A stretch of 62,343 nucleotides of DNA from contig JAUCBJ010007599.1 of NCBI GenBank assembly GCA_032718475.1, positions 1 through 62,343 of the forward strand, in the 5' to 3' direction. A program made the position numbers and the translations under genes. This document shows, piece after piece, positions 54,660-62,343 of this stretch (position 1 is the stretch's first letter; each line of letters begins with the position of its first letter). The notes below the pieces were generated by a model that had not been told where the DNA came from, made no database searches, and saw only the letters and a program-made list of their open reading frames with translations. Source of the stretch: Nemertoderma westbladi. Taxonomy: Eukaryota > Xenacoelomorpha > Nemertodermatida > Nemertodermatidae.

Positions 54660-56038
54660 AAACAAATAAGTTGGTGCCAGTTCCCAAGAAGGGCAACCTA
54701 ACACTCTATGGTTCTTTTCGGGGAATCTCATTGATCTCGATTGCTGCAAAACTATACAATAGAATTCTATTAAATCGCATCAGGGATCCCATTGAGAGAC
54801 TGCTACGTGGAAATCAGAATGGGTTCTGTAAAGGTCGTGGGACCATGGAGCCCATTTTGGCACTTAGAAGGATAATTGAAGAGTTATCAAAAAAGAAAGA
54901 CAGGCATCTGGCTGTTATCTTTGTTGACTTCTTCAAGGCCTTTGATTCAGTCTCTCGCTCACGTATGTTCAGCATACTTTCATTATATGGGATTCCTGAT
55001 GAAATTATTGCAGCAATCAGATCAGTATACGATGGTTCGACAACATTTGTGTCTACTGTTGACGGTGACACAGAACCATTTGAAGTGTCATGGGGCGTCC
55101 TCCAAGGAGACACACTTGCACCATTCTTGTTCATTATTGTGGTTGACTATGTTCTACGCATGTCCTTAGATCATCATAATGATGATGGGGTGATGATAAC
55201 TCCACCTACTGGCTCCAGAAGTCGAGGAAATCCTGCCAAGTACCTAACTGATCTAGACTTTGCTGATGACTTAGGAGTACTCTCAGAATCATTAGAGGGA
55301 GCCCAGCGGCTCCTCAGCTCATTAGAACATGCTGCTTCTAGTGTTGGTCTTTTTATTAACTCCAGAAAGACCAAAATTCTGACAGTTAACTTTGAAAATC
55401 CTCAGCAAGTCTCTGATCGGATGAGCATAAGCTCAAAGGATGGTATGCTTGAGCATGTGGACGACTTCTGTTACCTGGGATCATGGATCCGGAAGTCAGG
55501 TGAGGACCTTCGAATACGTAAGGGAAAGGCATGGGCAGCCTTGAATAGGCTTTCCAGGATTTGGAAGTCACCTAGAATTAATCGGAAACTTAAGGTCCGA
55601 TTATTTAGAGCAGCAGTAGTTCCAGTACTCCTCTACGGGAGTCCATGCTGGGCTCTAACTGCTGAGGACACCAAATCTCTGGATGGCACATTCACAAGAA
55701 TGCTACGCCGGGTACATTGTGTCAAGTACAATGCACACATCTCCAACCAGACACTATATAACATTGGAGGTGTCTCATTGGTTCCCCCAAGCTTGACACT
55801 AGAACAAAATCGCCTCCGCTTTGCAGGACATTGCTTTCGCTGTGAGGACCAGCCAGTGCATAATCTTGTACTTTGGCATCCTCATGGAGTGAATAAGCAT
55901 GGTGGACAGCCCATGACTTTCTTGAGACGCATCTTAAAGGACACTGGCCTTAAAGATGCGGATGATCTAGCAAATGTCATGGGTGATAGGGAGTTGTGGC
56001 GGTGCAATTTTGTTGACAAGCCGGCACAGCATTCTTAA
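54593..56038 (+). CDS. RTE-like LINE reverse transcriptase and C-terminal domain
   Basis: Coherent from about 54650. RT blocks: LVPVPKKGNLTLYGSFRGIS, NQNGFCKGRGTMEPIL, VIFVDFFKAFDSVSRS (block A), WGVLQGDTLAPFLFIIVVDY, LDFADDLGVLSES (active site) and FINSRKTKILTVNF. A C-terminal domain follows with RLRFAGHCFRCEDQPV, WHPHGVNKHGGQPMTFLRR and a stop after DKPAQHS. With the upstream frame it would make one ORF2 protein nicking and copying at the target site. Confidence 0.92.
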   Translation: MFKAHLSHHSRHVPYNKSPQEMKTNKLVPVPKKGNLTLYGSFRGISLISIAAKLYNRILLNRIRDPIERLLRGNQNGFCKGRGTMEPILALRRIIEELSKKKDRHLAVIFVDFFKAFDSVSRSRMFSILSLYGIPDEIIAAIRSVYDGSTTFVSTVDGDTEPFEVSWGVLQGDTLAPFLFIIVVDYVLRMSLDHHNDDGVMITPPTGSRSRGNPAKYLTDLDFADDLGVLSESLEGAQRLLSSLEHAASSVGLFINSRKTKILTVNFENPQQVSDRMSISSKDGMLEHVDDFCYLGSWIRKSGEDLRIRKGKAWAALNRLSRIWKSPRINRKLKVRLFRAAVVPVLLYGSPCWALTAEDTKSLDGTFTRMLRRVHCVKYNAHISNQTLYNIGGVSLVPPSLTLEQNRLRFAGHCFRCEDQPVHNLVLWHPHGVNKHGGQPMTFLRRILKDTGLKDADDLANVMGDRELWRCNFVDKPAQHS

Positions 56039-56078
56039 AAATGCAGCTGCAATGCAGCATGCCGATCCTAGTAGTAGT

Positions 56079-56089
56079 AGTACGAAGTT
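56079..56089. repeat. Target-site duplication, right
   Basis: AGTACGAAGTT, identical to 52309-52319. Confidence 0.85.
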
Positions 56090-56490
56090 GCTCGGCCGTA
56101 ACATCTAATGTGCATTCTAGAAATTTCTTGCAAACTTGTTTCCTATGGTCACCCCTCAACGCGATAGAATAGGTCATTGTCTGATTGCGAACCGGTGTAT
56201 CATTACCATTACGATGTCGTCGAACTTGAGACACTTCAACACATGATGCAAGGTATGCACGCTGATCAATTTTTGTGGGACAGGAATAGTATTCAGTGAA
56301 CACTTGTTGCCGCAAATTCTCTGGAATTTTATTGCACTGACGCAAGCACAAACTTTTGCATCAGGCGAATCTTTTTTTCAACATGAACCTTCCCCTTTGA
56401 GGAAACAAAGGATAATCCTCTCAAACGAGCATCCTTGCGGCTTCCAGTCTCATATGGAAACTTGGACTTCATAAAAATCATATCATAAAA
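56090..56490 (-). pseudogene. DUF7869-like protein, upstream half
   Basis: 56351 down to 56090 reads MCLRQCNKIPENLRQQVF, TKIDQRAYLASCVEVSQVR and TYSIALRGDHRKQVCKKFLE, the conserved start of the DUF7869-type family (C...C..KI.E..R, then V.VCK.FFL). It continues at 52319 after the LINE. In another frame 56480-56350 keeps KFPYETGSRKDARLRGLSF, so a further frameshift probably lies near 56350. Confidence 0.6.
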
Positions 56491-57379
56491 ATATCACATA
56501 TCACAAAATCATAAAAAATGACATGCTATTCATTGGCATCCTATATGGATTACGGGATATTTCAGATGGCAGTATATAAATATAATATTGCTTGTCCACA
56601 GTACCCTCTAAAAGTGGCAGCCCGCATAGGGCCCAGGATCTCGAAAGGGTTAATTTTATAATGAACTTATGTTTAATATTTTAAGACGCAACTACGGATG
56701 ATCCCAGATCCCAATGCCCGCGACCATGTCAACAACGAGTTGGAATTACACGGAGGGAGAGGGTGGTACATCCTCAGCTGGGGGCTACCTTGGTCGATGG
56801 TGTACCTGAAGACGCCAGAGTTCATATCATGCGAGATCATTTCCATTGGAACTAAATTCTTTTCCATTGGAACTAAATTCGCATGAGGCTTAAATTGGAA
56901 CTAAGTACGGGGAATCGTAATTGCCAAGTGCCAAATTATATTTTCCAATTGGCTGCAATATATTTACTGTAAATCTAAAAGGCCATTTTATATATTTTGA
57001 TAGGGCCACTGTTAATAAATTTAACTAACTCAATCTAACATGGGTGTATTTTCCCAGGAAGGCCATTTAATATATTTTTTTTGGGTTTTAGGGCCATATC
57101 TTTGTATTTCTAATTTAGGGAATATTCTAAGGAAATCTTGATAAACCTGATAAACCTATGATAAATAAATGATAAATGATAAATCTATGTTAAACCTGAT
57201 TGATCTGGGAAGCTACATTAAGCCTGATTCTGATAGTTAAGGAAAAATCTGGAATCCCACCAAATAAAGGCCAGGCATGTTTATAATAAATCTAATTATA
57301 CATAATGAATGGGAGAATCTTTTAGGCTCGTTAAGCCAAGTTCACCACGATGGATGATCATCCACAGTAAATCATTGCA
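56491..57379. other. Stretch with one short unassigned frame
   Basis: 56698-56886 forward (MIPDPNARDHVNNELELHGG and further) is open but unrecognised. The rest is AT-rich; TCCATTGGAACTAAATTC is tandemly doubled near 56848. Confidence 0.35.
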
Positions 57380-57545
57380 CTCTGTTTCCCAAGTTGCTTT
57401 GGTTCCCATTTATCGACCACTGAAGGATGAAAGCCAGCCAGTGTTGGGCTAGGCTGCAGCATTTAAAGCACTGTGCCGAAACAGTGCTGCCCCATCTAGG
57501 GATCGAACCAGAGCTTCGTAATTGGATGCCCAGGAATGTCATCAC
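57380..57545 (-). mobile_element. tRNA-derived SINE, copy 2
   Basis: On the reverse strand a perfect Pol III B box GGTTCGATCCC (57499-57509) is followed by GGGGCAGCACTGTTTCGGC and AGTGCTTTAAATGCTGCAGC, the same body as the copy at 21960-22139. No clear A box. Confidence 0.55.
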
Positions 57546-57965
57546 TAGACCTGTTTATACTTTATTATAATTAACATTATAATTACATTATACATTATTT
57601 ATTATATAATATTAAATATATAAAAATAAAATATAATATTACATTTATCTGATATACCCTGCAACCGGTCTATCTTTACCAAGTATGACAAGTCGAGCAA
57701 CAGCTAACCAAACCTACGTTTGTTTGGCGAATTCAGCATCAGTGCCATTGGGTGACAGTGATAGAACCCGGGTGATAGAACCCAGTCCATATCAGTTATA
57801 AGACTCAAGAACCAATAATTGTTTGGTTAGCTAGTACAATTGTAACAAATGTTTCTATATTATGGGAAATTGTGTCAAAATTTAGTTCCCAAAATGTTAA
57901 CTGGGGAGGTTTTCTTCTAAGTTTCTCCACTACCTTTCTAATTTTGTATACATTACCACCCTGAA
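57546..57965. other. AT-rich stretch without a gene
   Basis: No supported feature. Confidence 0.5.
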
Positions 57966-58168
57966 CTACCTGCCAGACATATTATGCTAAGAAGCCCAAA
58001 TCTACTGAACTCTTAGATATACTTAGAAATGGAGCGAACGAAAATGTTGACGACTTCTCACCCGAACATACTCTAGCCGTTTTATTTAGACAACTACCAG
58101 AAACCGATGTTATTCAATTAACCTCAAGTCGTGATGTGATATTAAATCTAGATAGAACTCTTTCTAGA
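57966..58168 (+). other. Short open frame, possible exon tail
   Basis: A frame without ATG reads TYYAKKPKSTELLDILRNGA, FSPEHTLAVLFRQLPETDVI and ends SRDVILNLDRTLSR, stop. Amino-acid composition is protein-like and helical, but I do not recognise it. An AT-rich tract with TCTAGA/ATCTA repeats follows. Confidence 0.3.
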
Positions 58169-58343
58169 TAAAATATCTAGAAAATTCTAGAAAAGATAGA
58201 AATATCTATCATTTTTTTTTCAAAAAATACTAGCTATTAAAAAAACACACTAGCTACCATAAAAAAATATCTATTAAGGTTCTAGAACATTCACCAATAT
58301 CCAAAAAAAAACACTATAAAACAATATTATATTTTTTGTGCCG

Positions 58344-58959
58344 CTACACCACAGCAAGTAGAGCATGGCGGATAATGCTATAGAGTTTGGCATGGCCAAG
58401 GTCACTCAGGTGTATACCATCGGAGTGCATCAAGGTTCCTCCCTGCACCTGATGGCATAATGCACCTTGCATTTTAATTAGAACGCCGTTCTGGGCGTGG
58501 TCGAGCCACGCTGCCATCCGCATATTTGTGGCGACACGACGTGAATTATAATTGGGGTCCACAGACACACCTTTAGGGCGCATTGACCTTGGGAACATTT
58601 GTGTCCATAAGACACAGGAAGCACCATTGGAAGAATATTCCTGATCAATGTCTTTAATTTGGAGACAACGTAATCTGTGTCTCTCACACACAGATCGTTG
58701 CTTCCAAATACAAGTACAATGAAACAAGGTTTATTGTCCCAATTGGCCATTACCTCCTGTGCGTTATGGGATTCAAATGTTCTCCCAGACCGCAGCTTAA
58801 AGGTAACTTGGCAACTGTGGGACAGATACCAAAGTTACAATTGTGGCCGCGGTTATTGTGGCCAAGGTACCGAAAGAGATGGTCTGGGTGTGAAGACCCA
58901 ACGATTATAATGTCATGTACATGATCGACAGTACTAAAAGCTTGGACCGGTCTTGGCAT
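58344..58959 (-). pseudogene. SGNH/GDSL-like hydrolase, frameshifted
   Basis: Three reverse-strand frames succeed one another: 58959-58750 (DHVHDIIIVGSSHPDHLFRY, block I-like), 58750-58620 (FIVLVFGSNDLCVRDTDYVV, the G.ND block III) and 58630-58344 (GASCVLWTQMFPRS, then HSDGIHLSDLGHAKLYSIIR, the D..H block V). SGNH hydrolases act as esterases. Such domains are common in invertebrate transposons, especially near LINE ORF1. Two frameshifts make it nonfunctional. No RT was found next to it. Confidence 0.65.
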
Positions 58960-60511
58960 AATATAGATAGACTGAATAGAGCAAAGTAGTGGGTGAAGAT
59001 AAATGGGTGAAGTGATGATTTAATATTAAACAGTGTTCCGTTTATATAGAAAATTGTAAACCATATTGATGGTGGAGACAGTTGTTAATTCAGCGTGGGG
59101 TGGGTGGTTACGGGGTACATGTGAGGATTAGTCACCCAATCTAATAATACCATATGGTAATTATGGCTAATGTTTCTTTGTAACTACATATTGAATTTCG
59201 TCTCAGCAACTGTAGCTAGCAATTTACATTGTACACTGAAACACTTGCTGTAATATTACCTTAACAGTTCTTGTGGTAGCCTACTGGTAAATGTGGTTAT
59301 TGCTTAAAGGCTGTCAATAGGATTACCTCCCTATCTACCTCCCTCTATCTACCATACCTCCCTAATAATACCATATATGGTAATAATTCACTTCGAGCAT
59401 CGCTAAGCCTTCTAATTGGTCGTTACATTGAGTTATTCGAACTGTAGGGTACAGTGATATTCCTCTGGCTGTTATGTTGGCGGGTTGTGATTGGCTTATT
59501 GATATTGTTTTTGTAAATCAGTGATGCGTTTGTTTGGTTGAAGGGTGTTTGTTAGTAGCAGCACACTGTACATACCAACTTAATACAATATATGGTAGGT
59601 GTAATGATACCACACAGGCTAATCATTGGTTGTTAGATTATAGGTGTTTAGTCATGTTTGAGATTTTAAATAATAACTATAAGGGCACTAGACAGGTGAT
59701 AATTAATAATATGAAATAGTAATACAGTATAAAAGGCATGCCACATTTAAATTAGGCCAGTGTAATCAAATAGTCTGTAGTGTTTATCTAATTTAAAGTT
59801 TAAATTCTGATATTGTTCTGATTGTAGTATTGTGGCTTTAGCTTCATTATTGCAGTCTCCGTATTGTATTGCTTATTGCCGTTCTGCTGGAAGTATGTAC
59901 AATTGAAGTACTTCTGTAGTAAGTCAGTAAATACTGAAGTAGGCTTAATCCCTTGCGGTCTGCCGGTAATGACAATTCAAATAATAGGCCTGTTAGAGCG
60001 TTACATTGTATGCATTGGAGTTATGTTTTTAGGTAGTCGGGGGAACTTCTAGAGTTGAAATTTCTACTTCGTTTTTTTTTAATTGTATTTTTTATTAAAA
60101 TTAAACTTTTGGAATAGGGCCTACCGGTAGAGTTTAAAATTCAATGTTTTTTTCAATTGATCTTTTGGAGTAGGCCTGTCGTAGCTTTGGAGATATTGAA
60201 ATCTGGATTTGGAATCCTTACTGGTACCTGGTAGGCTTATTCCATTGTACGTATTCTCGTAGTATTTCAGCTAATTTTGAAATGCAATAAACCACGTACA
60301 TGACGATATTAGAATCATTGAGTCTTCACACCCATAGAATTGGTTTTGTTTGCGGTTATTTTTTATGATTTGGTTTGTGATTTTGTTTGTGATTTGGTGT
60401 GTGATTTGGTTTGTGATTTGGCTGTTTGGTGTGATTTCTTGTGCTTAATAGTATAATTAATTCTGTAATTGTTAATAGTGTAATCCTAATACTAATCTAA
60501 TACCCGGCTCA
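58960..60511. other. Noncoding stretch
   Basis: No credible gene. TAGGCCTG/CCTACCGG motifs recur at 59980-60240, and GTGATTTGGTTT repeats at 60370-60430. Confidence 0.5.
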
Positions 60512-60743
60512 AATCAATTTGGTGCACACCACTTGGCTGCCCGATTTTTTTGGTTATAGAGCATAGAGTGACTACTGAGTGTCTGACCATGTGACTACTG
60601 ACTGTCTGAGCATATGGTTTCCCTGAAATGGAAAAGTGATCGTTTATTGTTTTGGTTAGAAAAGCCTGCGTCATTAACCTGATCCTTTTCCTCTAAATGC
60701 GCTATTTAAAAACCAAACACAAGTGGTGTGCACCAAATTGATT
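60512..60743. mobile_element. 232-bp MITE-like element with 24-bp perfect terminal inverted repeats
   Basis: 60512-60535 (AATCAATTTGGTGCACACCA and four more) is the exact reverse complement of 60720-60743. No coding. No convincing target-site duplication. It abuts the start of the DUF5641-like ORF of copy C. Confidence 0.65.
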
Positions 60744-60767
60744 ATTAAGCCTACCTACTGTAGAAAC

Positions 60768-61220
60768 ATGGACCGCATACATATAAACGGACGTAACCCC
60801 ATCATAAATGTAATGAGTAATAACCCACGACGAGGTCGTATGAGTCGGCGCGGACGTCGAGGGCGGCAATACCGCCCATATATTGACCTCTCAGACGTCC
60901 GCGCCCCTGTTGTACCCATCGCATACACAAGCGCAGAGTATTGGAGAAGGTGGGTTGAGGAATACCTACCCACGCTTCACAAAAGAAGTAAGTGGAGGAA
61001 GTCAAATAGGGAGTTAAGAGAGGGAGATCTCGTGATCGTCACGGATGATACTATCATCAACAACCAGTGGCGGTTGGCGAGAGTGGTAGGCACGTACTCC
61101 GATGAGGACGGAAGAGTCCGATCGCTAGAAGTGCGGATAGGTGGCAAGATAGGTGCGAAAGACAGAAAAACCTACAGGAAAGCTGTAGGGAAATGCTGTC
61201 TATTAGAAGGAGCACCTTAA
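60768..61220 (+). CDS. DUF5641-like BEL/Pao integrase tail, copy C
   Basis: Intact 150-residue frame from MDRIHINGRNPIINV. After an Arg-rich stretch (RRGRMSRRGRRGRQYRPY) come YWRRWVEEYLPTLHKRSKW and RELREGDLVIVTDDTIINN. The remainder is the chromo/SH3-like DUF5641 tail (QWRLARVVGTYSDEDGRVR), ending LLEGAP, TAA. The integrase core is absent, the region before it being a MITE-like repeat. It could be the end of a truncated pol or a short separate ORF. The frame extends 15 codons further back into the MITE. Confidence 0.75.
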   Translation: MDRIHINGRNPIINVMSNNPRRGRMSRRGRRGRQYRPYIDLSDVRAPVVPIAYTSAEYWRRWVEEYLPTLHKRSKWRKSNRELREGDLVIVTDDTIINNQWRLARVVGTYSDEDGRVRSLEVRIGGKIGAKDRKTYRKAVGKCCLLEGAP

Positions 61221-62289
61221 TGTAGAGTGTAGAGTATAGGGGTGAGAGGTGTTTAGTCGTCCAAGTTTTGGACTGAGGGGGGTGGGATTGAGGGCAAGAC
61301 GCCCTTCCCACACATAAAATAAAATAAAAATAATTAGTTAGTTAGTTAGTTAGAAGGTACGTAGTACCGAGATGAGAGTCAGTTAGTTAGTTAGTTAGTT
61401 AGAAGGTAGGTAGTACCGAGAGTGAGAGTTAGTTAGTTAGAGTAGTTAGAGGGTACGTAGTACCGTTAGTTAGTGAAGTTAGAGTAGTTAGAGGGTACGT
61501 AGTACCGTTAGTTAGTGGAGTTACAGTAGTTAGAGGGTACGTAGTACCGTTAGTTAGAAAGAGAGTAAGAGTTAGAGGGTACGTAGTACCGTTAGTTAGT
61601 GGAGTTAGAGTAGTTAGAGGGTACGTAGTACCGTTAGTTAGAAAGAGAGTAAGAGTTAGAGGGTACGTAGAACCGTTAGTTAGAAAGAGAGTAAGAGTTA
61701 GAGGGTACGTAGTACCGTTAGTTAGAGAGAGAGTAAGAGTTAGATGGTACGTAGTACCGTTAGTTAGAGAGAGAGTAAGAGTTAGAGGGTACGTAGTACC
61801 GTTAGTTAGAGAGAGTAAGAGTTAGTAAGAAAGTACGTAGCGCTAGTTGGTAAGAGATAGAGGTAGAAGGGTATATATAGTATAGATATCAGTCAGTAAT
61901 TAGTAGCGAGAGGGGGGCATATGAGTACAGCTGGATAAATTGTGTGGCCACGCGACGCATACTGTTGTACTGCACAGGCCCACAGAGTAGGCCAGAATGT
62001 GGATTAGGAGATAGAATAATCCATAGGCAGTAGTAAGTAGTAGAACAGTAGAGTTAGAATTAAATTAAAATAAATAAAATGGGGCTAAGAGAATAAATTA
62101 TGGTAACAGCAATAAAGAAATTCTGGAATATAGTTTAAGTAACGGACAGAATTAGGGAATTTAGGAAATTCAGCACTTTAAGTAAAAGTTAAATAAGAAA
62201 ATCGGCAGTAACCTAGTATTTCAGAGAGAGATAGGCCATTATCGAACCATACAGACCATCCTAGCTATATCACTCACTTATATTGCGCC
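61221..62289 (+). repeat. Candidate LTR with palindromic minisatellite, copy C
   Basis: It begins TGTAGAGTG directly after the integrase-tail stop and ends just before a primer-binding-site candidate. A hairpin near 61280-61310 (GTGGGATTGAGGGC/GCCCTTCCCAC) is shared with copy A. From 61325 to 61860 it holds 12-15 units of about 35-50 bases with GGTACGTAGTACCG and TTAGTTAGAGAG. The 3' part (61930-62280) matches 11650-11990 in inverted orientation. Confidence 0.6.
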
Positions 62290-62305
62290 TTGGTAAGGCA
62301 CCACC
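62290..62305 (+). promoter_or_regulatory. Candidate primer-binding site, copy C
   Basis: TTGGTAAGGCACCACC, in the same position as in copy A and differing by one base. Confidence 0.3.
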
Positions 62306-62334
62306 TTATAGGTGAGCAAGCGGGAGAGTTCGAA

Positions 62335-62343
62335 ATGGGGGGA
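62335..62343 (+). CDS. Start of the gag-like ORF, copy C (cut by window end)
   Basis: GAGAGTTCGAAATGG matches the start context of the copy A ORF at 11604. Only three codons are inside the window. Confidence 0.6.

Larger units (their letters stand above)
52320..56078 (+). mobile_element. Nearly full-length RTE-like LINE inserted into the DUF7869-like gene
   Basis: About 3.76 kb: 5' leader (52320-52742), endonuclease/linker frame (52743-54659), RT and C-terminal frame (to 56038), short 3' UTR (AAAATGCAGCTGCAATGCAGC) and a TAGTAGTAG tail, bounded by an 11-bp target-site duplication. Only one frameshift is visible, so the insertion is young. Other pieces of the family are at 33126-33880, 37586-37740 and 47390-47502. 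Confidence 0.92.

Noticed and set aside
57480-57545. Functional tRNA gene on the reverse strand
   Set aside because: A B box is present but no A box, anticodon arm or acceptor stem pairing could be found; it matches a SINE body.
60768-61220. Domesticated host gene
   Set aside because: The DUF5641-like ORF is intact but lies in the same order as in copy A and next to LTR-like sequence; nothing shows selection for a host role.
8281-62343. One giant Polinton/Maverick-like transposon
   Set aside because: No protein-primed DNA polymerase, capsid, packaging ATPase or c-integrase was seen; the content is a patchwork of unrelated retroelements.

Overview
The window is transposon-dense DNA from an animal nuclear genome. 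It has no prokaryotic operons. It contains metazoan-type retrotransposons (R2-like, CR1/L2-like and RTE-like LINEs, BEL/Pao), tRNA-derived SINEs, minisatellites and candidate splice sites. The repertoire, the TAGGCCTA-rich noncoding stretches and the long G/C homopolymers suggest a marine invertebrate, but the species and phylum cannot be fixed from sequence. No intact single-copy host gene was recognised; nearly every coding remnant is mobile-element-like and broken.

Layout. 1-2612: reverse-strand CR1-like LINE remnant between two 319-bp direct repeats. 2613-7447: reverse-strand multi-exon gene remnant with a long-ORF R2-like LINE (3788-7081, restriction-like endonuclease) lying in one intron. 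8280-13210: reverse-strand copy 'A' of an unusual LTR-type element: integrase C-terminal tail (DUF5641-like), a spacer with a palindromic minisatellite, a gag-like ORF with an exonuclease-like domain and three zinc knuckles, and an array of perfect hairpins. A degenerate copy 'B' lies forward at 30590-32830. Copy 'C' lies forward at 60768-62343 and runs off the end. 15446-15667: zinc-finger exon. 18660-20112: CR1-like LINE. 22140-28650: BEL/Pao pol, an LTR-like region with a primer-binding-site candidate, then broken gag-like frames. 33126-34545: 3' end of an RTE-like LINE followed by a 39-bp minisatellite open on both strands. 35481-36975: broken OTU-protease gene. 40431-44111: fragmented RTE-like LINE with a CR1-like LINE inside. 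45057-46799: 419-bp direct repeats flanking a LINE fragment and a perfect 106-bp-arm palindrome. 47503-49544: transposase-like pseudogene with in-frame TAA codons. 50000-56351: reverse-strand DUF7869-like pseudogene split by a nearly full-length RTE-like LINE (52320-56078) with an 11-bp target-site duplication. 58344-58959: broken SGNH hydrolase.

The strongest leads are (i) the A/B/C family, with an exonuclease-like domain in a gag-like protein and a hairpin array whose two diverged copies differ by paired and sense-strand wobble changes, (ii) the palindrome inside 419-bp direct repeats, and (iii) the cleanly datable RTE insertion. Domain names come from motif recognition by eye and no database was searched.
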